Source: Limonium bicolor (taxonomy: Eukaryota; Streptophyta; Magnoliopsida; Caryophyllales; Plumbaginaceae). Taken from it: 64,000 bases of DNA. Position 1 is the stretch's first letter, and each line of letters opens with the position of its first letter. The position numbers and the translations under genes are program-made. The stretch lies in contig CM041776.1 in the NCBI GenBank assembly GCA_023374045.1, forward strand, positions 41,422,171-41,486,170, in the 5' to 3' direction. Positions 35,253 to 46,164 of this stretch are shown piece by piece. The notes under the pieces are model-generated. The model was not told the origin of the DNA. It ran no database searches and worked only from the letters and a program-made list of their open reading frames with translations.

Positions 35253-35361
35253 TGAAATCGAGCATAGCTCAAATGGTTAAGCATTTGGGGACAGGTACGG
35301 GAGGTCTCGGGTTCGAGCCTCAACAGGAGTGTTTTTGTCCCTTTTTCTTTCTTTTTTTTTT
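35253..35361 (+). ncRNA. tRNA/SINE-like Pol III module (copy in 3' LTR)
   Basis: An A-box-like TAGCTCAAATGG (35265-35276) is followed 33 bp later by a B-box GGTTCGAGCC (35310-35319), then T-rich tracts ending in ten Ts (35352-35361). This is the layout of a tRNA-derived SINE head or a tRNA pseudogene. It lies on the strand opposite to the host LTR. I cannot complete a cloverleaf. Expression is not known. Confidence 0.5.
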
Positions 35362-35468
35362 GTATAAGTTAAACTTGCTTATTTATATATGTAAGACTAT
35401 ATAATATACCGCGTTATATTTATTTATTTAGTTGTCACAAAGTTATGCGACGTTATCATTTATATTAC

Positions 35469-35490
35469 AACGTTACGATATCGTAACGTT
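35469..35490. promoter_or_regulatory. 22 bp perfect palindrome in LTR U3
   Basis: Each half is AACGTTACGAT or its complement, centred on ATAT-free AT|AT at 35479/35480. It lies 175 bp inside the LTR start and is conserved at 42390-42411 in the other LTR. AACGTT is an ACGT-core word of the kind bound by plant bZIP factors; a role as enhancer is only a guess. Confidence 0.55.
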
Positions 35491-35665
35491 ACGCCCATGT
35501 AGTTTTCGTATTAGTACATATTTAAGTACGCGACTTTATTAGTATGTAGCGTCGTCACGCGTTCGGACATATGTATATACTAGATTTAATTTTTTGTACG
35601 TTATTTTATGTCCGAATTATAAAACGCGTTATGATTTTATGCGTTTAATGTTCAGGGGTATTTCA

Positions 35666-36421
35666 ACTTACCCCCCTTAAAAGAGACTTCGTCCGAAGTC
35701 CTTACGTCCTTAACTTATATTCACTCTCCTGTAACCTTAGGATCCAGTCCCCGCATCATTATCGTACCCATCAAAGATTAAGTCCCATAATATAATGTTC
35801 GGTTGCTTTTAAGTACCGTGCCACATCAGTGGCTTACACCTAGTTCTCATAGTAGCCAAGAAGCTAGCAATGTGTATTAACATGCTAAAGTGCAAACCAA
35901 GGCACCCGACATTCATTCATCCATTGCGTACATAACATTTTGCAACACCCAATCCAAACCCATAAACATACCAACCACCACGACTTATTGGTGTTTTGTA
36001 GGAAATCACATCCTAATAAATCAACACACCCTCCACAAAACAAAACGCGCGTTACCCGAACCACGAGTGGTTGTAGGAAACATCATAATAAATCAACACA
36101 CTACAAAACAAAACGCGCTTACCCCCCTTAAAAGAGGGGTACGCCCCCGTACCCTACACTAAACCAAACATCGATGAAAGGTTGGGGTACCTTGTTTTCC
36201 TTACCGGATTGATATATGCCATTGTGTAACCGCCAGATCGGGTTTTCCCGAGTGTGAGGAGGCTTTCTACCTCTCCAGCATTTCCCTATGGATTGAAATT
36301 GACCCTAACTAACGAGCCTCACAAACTAACCCGTAACCCCGTTTCTCAAATTTAGGTTTTCCTATACTCGGTACTCCTCTGTTCCGTCATCAGAGCGCAA
36401 CTACACTCTGATACCACTTTC
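35666..36421 (-). mobile_element. 756 bp interior of the nested element
   Basis: Read on the minus strand it contains the primer site, a short leader with CGGGAAAACCCGATCTGG (also found, diverged, in element 1 at about 5135), a purine tract CTTTTAAGGGGGGTAAG (about 36121-36137), some 3' UTR-like sequence and the LTR-adjacent tract CTTTTAAGGGGGGTAAGT (35666-35683). There is no gag or pol trace. Confidence 0.87.
36406..36416 (-). promoter_or_regulatory. Primer-binding site of the nested element
   Basis: The reverse complement reads TGGTATCAGAG, eleven bases of the initiator-Met type; the twelfth base is T in place of C. It lies five bases from the LTR. Confidence 0.85.
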
Positions 36422-39400
36422 TGTAACACCCCCGAATCACGACCAACAATACTACGCGCCTAAGTTAGCGGGAGAAGTCTACGCAGCGGTTTCAAACTCT
36501 ATTCGGTGCTACAGACGCCAACCACCCACGTGGTTGACAGTCTCATTACCAACTCCAAGTTACGGTCTGTATGACTGGAAGTCCACTTAACGAAATCCAA
36601 ATACAAATATAAGTACAACTCAAGTCCGAGCATCTACAGTTTAGTTAACAACTTAAACAACATAACTCATACATAAGAAAGCATACTACTTAAAGTCTTG
36701 CCATGTGGACTACCCCTATGATAGTCACCCTTGCCTACTCTTCGTTATCGTCTGGCACAAAGACCTGAAAAAAATTGGGTGTCAAGGACTCAGCAAACTA
36801 CGCTGAGTATGAACGTGTGAAGCCCGCATGTTACCGGGCCCACACGACTCTTGGTCGAATATTTTAAGTCAATTTTACATGCTATGTTAAAGCTAAAGCA
36901 CACATCAGTACATCATAATATCATCACCTCATCGGTAGCATAGCATATCAGTAAGCAACCAAGCACAACTTGCAAGTAGCATAGCAATGTCAATAAGCAA
37001 CCAAGCACAAAAGCTGCTAATGTAGCAACAACAATCAAGTACAGATACAACGTGTGCGTAGGTATATTATACCGTCGATCCTCACTATGGGATCATTCAA
37101 GGATTACGTATCTTTTTCTTCGTTCTCATTACACAGTTTTTCTTTTCTTTTCTTGCACCGAGTCAGGGAATATAGGTTAGATCCCGAGACTTCATTATGT
37201 AGGTGCTATTCATTCCTTGTTTTCTTAAAGGATCACATTTGTGACTTTCTCTTGTTTGCTTGGTCTCGTTACACAGTTTCCCTTTATTCTCTGGCACCGA
37301 ATCAGGGGATATAGATTAGATCCGAGACTTCATTATGTAGGTGCTAATCGTTCCTTGTTTCTTAAGGATTATTTAGAATTCTTTTATCACCGCACGTTGG
37401 AGGACGTCTCCTCCATAGCTAGTCCCCATTCCCGACACCCAGGGTCAAGGAAGCGGAAGTCCCCTCTGGACTCCGGATAAGCTTCACAATTTGTCACTCC
37501 CCCATCCCCGACACCCAGGGTCAAGGAAGCGGAAGTCACCTCTGGACTCCGGGATGTGCTTCACCAACTTGTCACTCCCCCATTCCCGACACCCAGGTCA
37601 AGGAAAGCGGAAGTCACCTCTGGACTCCGGGATGTGCTTCACCAAAATATATTTCCATCATAGACGTCGAAGGATCTGATACAGATACCACTCCCGATCA
37701 TCCATACCGCGCGCCGAGCTTTGTCTCCCGGGTTATCTCTCATGTTTCACAGTTGATACTTTTCGTTTATTATCATTATAATCTCGACACCATAGTGGGT
37801 GTCATTAGTGGTCCTCTAAAGTTAGAGAGGATTTGTCTCTTTGTATATTCTTTTGTTTTGTCTACGTGGTTCGTCATGTCTCACCAAGGAGACTTGCTCT
37901 TCATTATCATTAATGAATAGACACCATAGTGGGTGTCGTGGTAGTCCTCGATGGTTAGAGAGGAGTCCCCTTATAGAGTTTTTCTTTATTTTCCATAATT
38001 CGTATTGTTCTCTCAAGGTCCATAAACGAGAAAGGAACTAAACTACTGTTGCGCGCAAGTAAAATGCCACAAGGATTATAATAACACGCTAAACGCAAGC
38101 CACAAGAAGCAATCCATTTTCATGCTTTTAGTCTTAGAGTCATTGTCACACAACGGTCAACAAGCACAGCACACAAAGCAAACAAGCCGTGTAACACGGC
38201 AACATACGAACCACACATGTCCATACCTGGATCAGAAGCAAATGTCGTCTCACACACTGGGCCCCGGGTCATTCGTTACGGCCCTAGCGTTGATTAAAAA
38301 CAATGTGTCAGTTTATGATTTCATGTGATGACCCTTGTGACATTCTCCTAGTTTATCACATTTCATCGGGTTTGTTCCCTAGGTGAATTCTTTGTTGAAG
38401 GTTCAACTGATTAGCCCTTAGAAACTTCCCAAGTAATAACCTTAGGTTTTATCTCACTCCTAGAACATTTACATCGTCAATTCACAAGTTAACTAGGTTA
38501 TCAATGTTTTTAACTAACCTAGCATCACAACAATATAGTCTTTAAAGTACCCCCGAAACCCATTGTACAGAGTCCAAAATTTATAAACTGCAACATAATT
38601 TCGGTATTGAATCACACTTAACCTCTCCTCTAATGTTCCACGGTGGTTTATTTTATCCCAATTGTTCCTCCAACTAATTAGGTACAATAGTACCGGTTTG
38701 GGTTCATTATCAAACTAAATCACCCTTATAATGCCCCATAATCTTGGTATACAGAAACTATAATACTAATGAGAATCTGAACCACAATCTAATTTCCTTC
38801 TTGTTTCTTGTTTTTCTTGAGTTGAATCGATGTTTCACTCTCTCCCACAGTATTACCCACTAGCTATAGGTGTTAATAATGTTTTAAACTCAACCCAACT
38901 CAAAACAACATTGATAACAACTCTGGAAGTTCATTATACAGAGGGCAGAAACTGAACAAACAAACTGAAACAACAGCTTGTATAATCTCTTTTTCACTTA
39001 CTTCTTATTGATCAAACTGACTTCCACCCTTCCTGCATATACCAACCTAGACAAATGTATTAGCACTGATTTAGGTTGATTTTACCTAACACAACCCTCT
39101 TTAACCCTCTGTATCTCAGTTATACTGAACACCGATCAGGGAATCTGTTAAAAGACAACTGAAACAGGATCAGTTTATTCCTCTTTGATCCTTGCTGTTA
39201 GCTGATTAGATTAACTCCTAATTCAACCCAAGGTGTTGTAACTTCTCTCAAGTGTATTAGGTGTGTTTGGGTTCGTTAGTCACTCAATACACCCCTTACA
39301 AACCCTCTGTAATAAGTTGTACAGAAAAAACAACTTTCAGAAACAAACATAAAACTGAAGTATTAAGTCTGCTATCTTCTCTTTTATTCTTTCTGTTAGC

Positions 39401-42400
39401 TCACGTCTTGGCACCAATCTATCCTATATTACCACTTGGTTGTTAAGACTTAAATCAAGATTCTAACATCAAAGATAGGACCCAAGAAGTTAGACAGAGC
39501 TACTGAGATGTCCCAAACTGATTCGAAGAGAACCTGAAATCACAAATGACGTAACTCTTTCTGTTGTGCTTGGTTTCCTGTTACCTAAACCATTTCTTAA
39601 TTTTCCCCAACCTGCTCAGCTTCTTAGTTACGTGTATTAGGAAGATCTGAACTTAGAAACTACTCTACCCAAGGCTGCTAATACTACTGAAAGTTCATTT
39701 TACAGAACTAAAACACACAAACCTGAAACCGAAAACTGGTGTGGCTTTACTTTTACCATTCTTTTCTGTCACATATCCTGTTTTCAAATTTCTCCCCCGA
39801 CCTATCCACACGTAGGCTTATGGGTTAGTAGAATTTTTGAACCATTCTCGAGCCACTATAGCTTCCTTAACTCCTCTGAAAGTCATTCATACAGAGAGAA
39901 ATCATCATAGAACCTGAAACACCCTTTCGGTGTTCTACTTTATTTAGTTTCAGTTTTAGTTTTCTCCCACTGACTGTAACCTTCCCAAGGTGTATGCTAA
40001 CTTAGGTGAGTGTAGTATCCATGCTTTAGATCCATTATTACACCTACACGCCCTGTTAACAATTCAGTAACTTAATCCTCCAAAGAAACTTGAGAACTGA
40101 AACACTGAGAAAGGAACAGTCTGATATTCTCCATTCCATTTCTTTTCTCTATTTACGAATGGATCTTCAATTCTTCCCTAATTACTGTCTTGGTTACTTA
40201 AGTGTTTTATCAAGCTTCCAACCCCAAACAAAACCCAACGCTACTTGGGTAACGTTACTGGTATATCCAAACACTGAAACTGGCAAAGGAAAACGAAACT
40301 CTGAACCCAAAACTGGTAAAAACGGAACCTCAACAGCTGATAAGCTCTCCTTGCATATCTTCAGTTATTTATTTCTGTCTTAATATGTTGGCTGGTTCTC
40401 GCTAGATTTTCTAGCCATCTAGCTACTTCCCTTAACATGATTTTAACTTCGTAACAGACCCCAACAACAAGGGCTATACCCCCGAGAACTAGTATACAGA
40501 AGAACACAACCTTTCAGAATTGAAAACCTGCGACACCAGAACTGATAAGTTCTTTTTATTTTCTATCTTCTGTTTTGCTTTTCATTCATGGATATGGTGT
40601 TTAATCCATTAATAATCATCACCACTCCACGGTACACCCTAGCCAGCTAGAATACAGACACCACAGATTATAAGTTTCAGTAAATCCTCAGGTTGACAGG
40701 ACGGCTCATCATTAAGTTGTTTTAAGTGTTCTTTTCTTTTTCTTTTCCCTTCCCAACCACTACCAGATCAGTTACTACTTTAGTTGAGGGTACTAACAAG
40801 CTTTAGGTAGATTTCTAATTCGATAATGTATCAGATTCCCCTCTGGAGTTCCAGTTATACAGGAAGGTAATGGGTTTTAAAAGAAATTGTACAGAAGGCT
40901 GGATTCGATACCTTTGGTTTTTTCCTCTCTGTCTTTTGGAATGGGAATTTCCTCCTGGAGATTCTTGGCACGGTATAGGCTTCTAGATTCTTGAACTCAC
41001 GACTCCTCTGGAAAATTTTTCCATGTGTTAATCTTTAGCAACCCAGAAGTGAAAACGGATGAGAAGTTGGAGAAATGCAGCTTTATGCAAATGGAGGTTT
41101 TCCTTTTTTTTTACCTTCTGTTAATGTCCTAGCAGAGTATAAGTTGCAAGATCTCCAGTGCTCCTCTCCTTCTTAGCATGTATGGCTCTTACGTGATACA
41201 ACAGGAAGGTTAGGAAGATTGAAGCTAGCATAGTTTTCAGGCAAACCAAACAGAGAAAGAGAGGGACTTTTTGCAGTCTCTTTACCTCGCTAGTTCCTTG
41301 GGTCTATTGTTTCAGATTCCTAAGAGCCTGGCACCGGCTCGAACAGACAGACAGGAGAGAGATCCAGCAGGTTGGAGATCACTGGTTAACAAGAGAAGGT
41401 GCAAGAATATTGTGTCAGTTTTTTTTTTCTTCGAACTGCAACAACAAAACTGGAGGAGTTTGGGAGTGCCATGAAGGCTTGGGTCTACCCTTCTCGCATG
41501 AGCAACACACAGAAGCTTACCTGTGTTGTGGTTGGCACGGCATGCAGAGGAAAGAAGAATAGAATCAAGCAAGGGTATAAATCAGAGGTTGGGTTGGAGG
41601 AAAAAGAAGAGCACTCGTGAGACAATTGTTGGTGGGCAGAAACTCTTGTTGTTTTCAATGCAGGGTTGGTGGAATTTTGCAAAAGGGATGGTCTCTGATG
41701 CGTGAGAGTTAGAACAGGATCGAACTTTGATGTGTATGTCAATGTTCTGCTCATTTTTGCTGAACCCAAGGAGGTGCAGTGGGTGTTTGTGGACTGGTAG
41801 AGATTATTGTACTTGTGTCTCGATGCTGCAGAGAATAGAAGTGGGGAGCGGAAAATAATACTGGGTATTGAAGTGCTGGTTCTGATTACAAGTTTTGGCG
41901 TGATGCCTATTGTCATTCCTCCATTTTTTTTGATCCGGGGCGTGACATTCAGGAGGGAATGGTGCTGGGTGATCTCAGGTTACAAGGAGAACATGGGCAT
42001 TGGAATAAAATAGGGACTGTCGCCCAAGATTCCTCTGATTTCCATTGTTTTTGGTCGATCTGGTTATAGTGAGGAAGAAGAAACTTGTCGTTGCCACAGG
42101 GATACGTTTGGTACTTCTTTTTGTAGTTGGCTTACTAGACTCGACACTAGTATTAAACGGTTGGTATAGATTACTGAAATCGAGCATAGCTCAAATGGTT
42201 AAGCATTTGGGGACAGGTACGGGAGGTCTCGGGTTCGAGCCTCAGCGGGAGCGTTTTTGTCCCTTTTTCTTTCTTTTTTTTTGTATAAGTTAAACTTGCT
42301 TATTTATATATGTAAGACTATATAATATACCGCGTTATATTTATTTATTTAGTTGTCACAAAGTTATGCGACGTTATCATTTATATTACAACGTTACGAT

Positions 42401-42585
42401 ATCGTAACGTTACGCCCATGTAGTTTTTCGTATTAGTACATATTTAAGTACGCGACTTTATTAGTATGTAGCGTCGTCACGCGTTCGGACATATGTATAT
42501 CTAGATTTAATTTTTTGTACGTTATTTTATGTCCGAATTATAAACGCGTTATGATTTTATGCGTTTAATGTTCAGGGGTATTTCA
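36422..42585 (-). mobile_element. 5' LTR of the nested element (6164 bp)
   Basis: It is homologous throughout to 28948-35665. The right part (from about 40.0 kb) is almost identical to its partner, while the left part (36.4-39.8 kb) differs mostly by one- or two-base indels. In its first ~470 bp I count roughly a dozen indels and four to six substitutions. It repeats the 78 bp array, the repeat field, a tRNA-like module (42175-42282; A-box 42187-42198, B-box 42232-42241) and the palindrome (42390-42411). Confidence 0.9.
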
Positions 42586-42590
42586 CTCAC

Positions 42591-45500
42591 ATACATTTAT
42601 TTCGCTATCCTTTGCGAAGAGGCTGGGGTTAGACGGTGATGAGATGCCAGACTTCCTAGTCACTCTCCCGTCGAAAGAGCGGATCAGGTGTACCCACTAC
42701 CACCGGATGTATTGTACGAATCAGAGGTGAAGAGTTTCCGATCGACTTGATAGAGTTCACGGACTTGGTTTTGATGTGATTGTCGGGATGAACTGGTTGG
42801 AGCGGTACAGGGCAGAATCATGTGTGCCGAGCATCGTCTGCTTCTTCGGAGTCCGTCTGGGGTTACCATATCTTACCGCCAGAGGCCCAGGGAGCCTTCG
42901 ACTCAGATCATCACCGCCATGGCTATGTGTCGTGAACTACGACGAGGGAGTGATGTATACCTCTGCTATGTCCAGGAAATAGAGAGAGATCCAGAGTTTA
43001 GCCCAGATGTGCCGGTAGTGTCGGAGTTTCCTGATGTATTTCCTAAGGAACTGTCGGGCATGCCGCCAGCACGGGAAGTAGAGTTTGAAATTGATTTGGT
43101 TCCGGGCACCGGACCAATTGCGAAGGCGCCCTATCGTATGGCTCCAGCAGAAATGACAGAGCTCAAGGAGCAGCTGAGAGACCTACTCGACAAGGGGTTT
43201 ATTCGCCCTAGCGTTTCACCCATGGGAGCGCCGGTCCTCTTCGTGAAGAAGAATGATGGTAGTTTCCGCTGTGTATTGACTATCGAGAGCTGAATGCAGT
43301 TACGGTGAAGAACCGTTACCCTTTACCACACACGATCGACTTATTTGATCAGTTGAGGGAGCATCAGTATTCTCCAAGATAGATCTACGATCCGGATACC
43401 ATCAGATTGCTATTCGTGACAGTGATATTGAGAAGAGAGCATTCAGAACAAGGTATGGACATTATGAGTTTACGGTTATGCCGTTTGGTTTATCTAATGC
43501 ACCAGCGAAGTTCATGGACTAATGAACTGCTTGTTCTAAGATCAGTTGGACAAGTCAGTGGTAGTCTCATCGACGATATTCTTGTGTACTCAAAGTCGAG
43601 AGGTGAGCATGAAAGCCACCTGAGGAATGTGTTACAAACATTGAGGAAGAATCAGTTGTATGCTAAATTTTTCGAAATATGAGTTTTGGCTGAACCAAGT
43701 ATCCTTTCTTGGTCATGTGATTTCTGAGGTCGGGATCGCTGTTGATCGGGCAAAGATTGATGCAGTGCGCACCTGGCCTAGGCCGAAGACAGTTACCGAT
43801 ATCAGGAGCTTCCTCTCGGTCTGGCAGGTTATTATAGGAGGTTTGTGAAGGACTTCTCCAGTGTCTCGAAGCCGATGACTTCCTTGATGAAAAAGGATGC
43901 ACCATTCGAGTGGACAGTCGACTGTGAGAGTTCTTTCCAGAGTCTCAAGGATGCTCTGACATCTGCACCAGTCCTGACTATACTAGACGGTTCAGATGGT
44001 TTTTGAGGTCTATTTGCGACGCATCAGGCAGAGGTATGGGTTGTGTGTTGATGCAACACGGGAAGGTCGTAGCTTACGCCTCCCAACAGCTGAAGAAGCA
44101 TGAAGAGAACTACCCTACCCACGATCTAGAACTGGGTGCCATTGTCTTCGCATTGAAGATATGGCGACATTATTTGTATGGGGTAAGCGTGACAATTTAT
44201 TCTGACCACAAGAGTTTAAAGTACTTATTCACTCAGAAGGAGCTGAACATGAGACAAAGAAGGTGGGGTTGAATTTCTAAACGACTACGACATTAATCTG
44301 CAGTATAAGGAGGGTAAGGCAAATGTGGTAGCTGACGCATTGAGTCGCCGAGCACACTCTCTCCATTCGCTAGTCTCTCATACTAGCTTGGTTGAAAGAG
44401 GTGCGGAGTGCTCAGATGACATTATCAGTATATGTTGGAGATCCGGCAGAAGCTTTTGATGGCACATTCGAGGGTCGCAAGTACGACTTCCGACTCCTCG
44501 ATGATGACCTGATTAGGCTTAATGGTTTTCGACTGTGTATTCCGAGGAGTAGCGCTGAGCTGAAGAAGCGCATACTGAGTGAATCCCACTGTTCTACGAC
44601 TTCGATTCACCCCGGAGCTTCAAAGATGTATAAGGGTATGAAACGTTACTTTGGTGGACTGGAATGAAAAAGGATGTAAATGATTATGTGTTGAGGTGTC
44701 TCACTTGTCAGAAGGTCAAGTTTGAGCACCGACGGCCTGGTGGTATGGTACAGCCAATGCCAGTGCCTGAGTGGAAGTTCCATGATATTCTATGGACTTC
44801 GTAGGGGCTTCCGCCTACAAGGGGAGGTCTGAATATGATTTGGGTTGTTGTTGACCGACTGACCAAGGTGGCTCGATTCATACCGATGAAGGACACCTGG
44901 AAAGTGGCAAAACTAGCAGAACTCTTCGACAGAGAGATTGTAAGACATCATGGGGTACCAAGGACAATTGTGTCTGATAGGGATACCAGATTCCTCTCTA
45001 GGTATTGGAAATCCACGCGGGAAGCGCTTGGTACCGAGCTGAAGCTAAGTACAGCGTTCCACCCACAGGCAGATGGTCAGAGTGAGCGCACCATCCAGAC
45101 ACATGAGGATATGTTACGTGCATGTGCACTTGATTTTTAGACCAGCTGGATTGATAAGTTACATCTGATCGAGTTTAGTTACAACAACAGTTACCATGCT
45201 TCGATCAAGATGTCTCCCTTCCAGGCTTTGTACGGTAGACCGTGCCGCACGCCATTATGCTGGGATGAGTCGAGTGAGACGGTCATTATAGGACCAGAGT
45301 ATCTTGAACAAGTTCAGGCAGAAGTTCGCCAGATCCGGGCTAACATGAAGGCACTCAGGATAGACAGAAGTCGTACGCAGATGTGCGCAGACGTGACCTG
45401 GAGTTCGCCGTGGGCGATCAGTATTTCTCAGAGTATCCCCCATGAAGGGGTATTTCGTTTTGGCCAGAAAGGCAAGTTGAGCCCAAAATATGTGGGGCCT

Positions 45501-45830
45501 TATGTTGTGACGGAGCGGATCGGCCCGGTAGCTTACAGACTTGATCTACCCGCCGAGCTGGGCAAGGTACATGATGTATTTCATGTGTCCCAGTTGAAGA
45601 AGTATATGTCTCATCTGTCTCATGTGCTTCAGCCTGAAAGGCTAACCTTAGAGTCGACCATGCGATCAGTGGAGACTCCGGTACGGATTCTGGATACTAA
45701 GACTCGAGACACTCGCCATAAGTCTGTGAGACTGGTGAAGGTTCTTTGGTCTAACCAGGACGTTGAGGAGGCCACTTGGGAGCTGGAAGATAAGATGAAG
45801 GCGAAGTACCCGTCATTGTTTACTTCTTAG
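42591..45830 (+). pseudogene. pol: Pol of the chromovirus: protease, RT, RNase H, integrase, chromodomain-like tail
   Basis: After the insertion the protease continues (HTFISLSFAKRLGL). Reverse transcriptase includes FPKELSGMPPAREVEF, DLLDKGFIRPSVSPMGAPVL (from 43030) and [10 protein letters not shown] with the catalytic Asp pair at 43572-43577. RNase H has [13 protein letters not shown] and DHKSLKYLF (44018-44230). Integrase has a zinc-binding CLTCQKVKFEH and core acidic residues at 44795, 44976 and 45084, then YGRPCRTPLCWDE. The tail KVLWSNQDVEEATWELE (45741-45791) resembles chromovirus chromodomains. The frame shifts many times between 42.69 and 44.83 kb, and a TAG lies at 45138. Integrase from 45210 to the TAG at 45828 is open. 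Most lesions are single-base, so assembly error is a real alternative to decay. Confidence 0.9.
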
Positions 45831-46164
45831 TGTTTATGTGTATAGGGTACGGGGCATACCCCTTTTAAGGGGGGTAGAGCCGTTTCGGTTATGTGTGTAC
45901 GACGTGTATTTAAATACATCATCTATGTTATGTTGTTATGTTACAGACCGTTGTGTCTGAATGATGTTGTATGGACCTTGTGTCCGATGTTATGTTGTAT
46001 GGACCTTGTGTCTGATGTTATGTTGTATGGACATTGTGTCCAATGTTATGTGAGATATTGTTAATGTCGTTATGGAAGTATTGTTGATATGCGTTTCCGT
46101 GTCTATATTTAGGATATGTGGAAGTATGAACTTTGGGGACAAAGTTCTTTTAAGGGGGGTAGAT
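45831..46164 (+). repeat. 3' non-coding tract with 28 bp repeats and two polypurine tracts
   Basis: Three to four 28 bp units built on TTGTATGGACCTTGTGTCCG lie at about 45940-46050. TTTTAAGGGGGGTAGA occurs at 45863-45878 and again at 46148-46163, directly before the 3' LTR. The second is the expected plus-strand primer; the first may be an additional one. Confidence 0.8.

Larger units (their letters stand above)
28948..35665 (-). mobile_element. 3' LTR of the nested element, with assembly gap
   Basis: It is 6218 bp without the 500 Ns. Landmarks in plus coordinates are the CACGTG stem-loop (29050-29067), an acceptor-like CCTGAAAAAAATTGGG tract (about 29298), a ~139 bp tandem duplication (about 29694-29900), 78 bp repeats (29969-30190), a GACACC-GGTGTC hairpin pair (30337-30500), a degenerate repeat field (about 31280-33500), a tRNA-like module (35253-35361) and a 22 bp palindrome (35469-35490). 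No open frame looks like a protein; the 97-codon frame at 32668 simply recurs in the other LTR. Confidence 0.88.
28948..42585 (-). mobile_element. Nested non-autonomous LTR element with 6.2 kb LTRs
   Basis: The insertion is flanked by CTCAC at 28943-28947 and 42586-42590. On the minus strand it has a 5' LTR (42585 to 36422), primer site (36406-36416), a 756 bp interior without genes, a polypurine tract and a 3' LTR (35665 to 28948). LTR ends (TGAAATACCCC and GTGTTACA), primer site and spacing match the chromovirus it sits in. LTRs make up over 90% of its length. It must rely on proteins of another element. A 500 N assembly gap lies in the 3' LTR. Confidence 0.92.
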
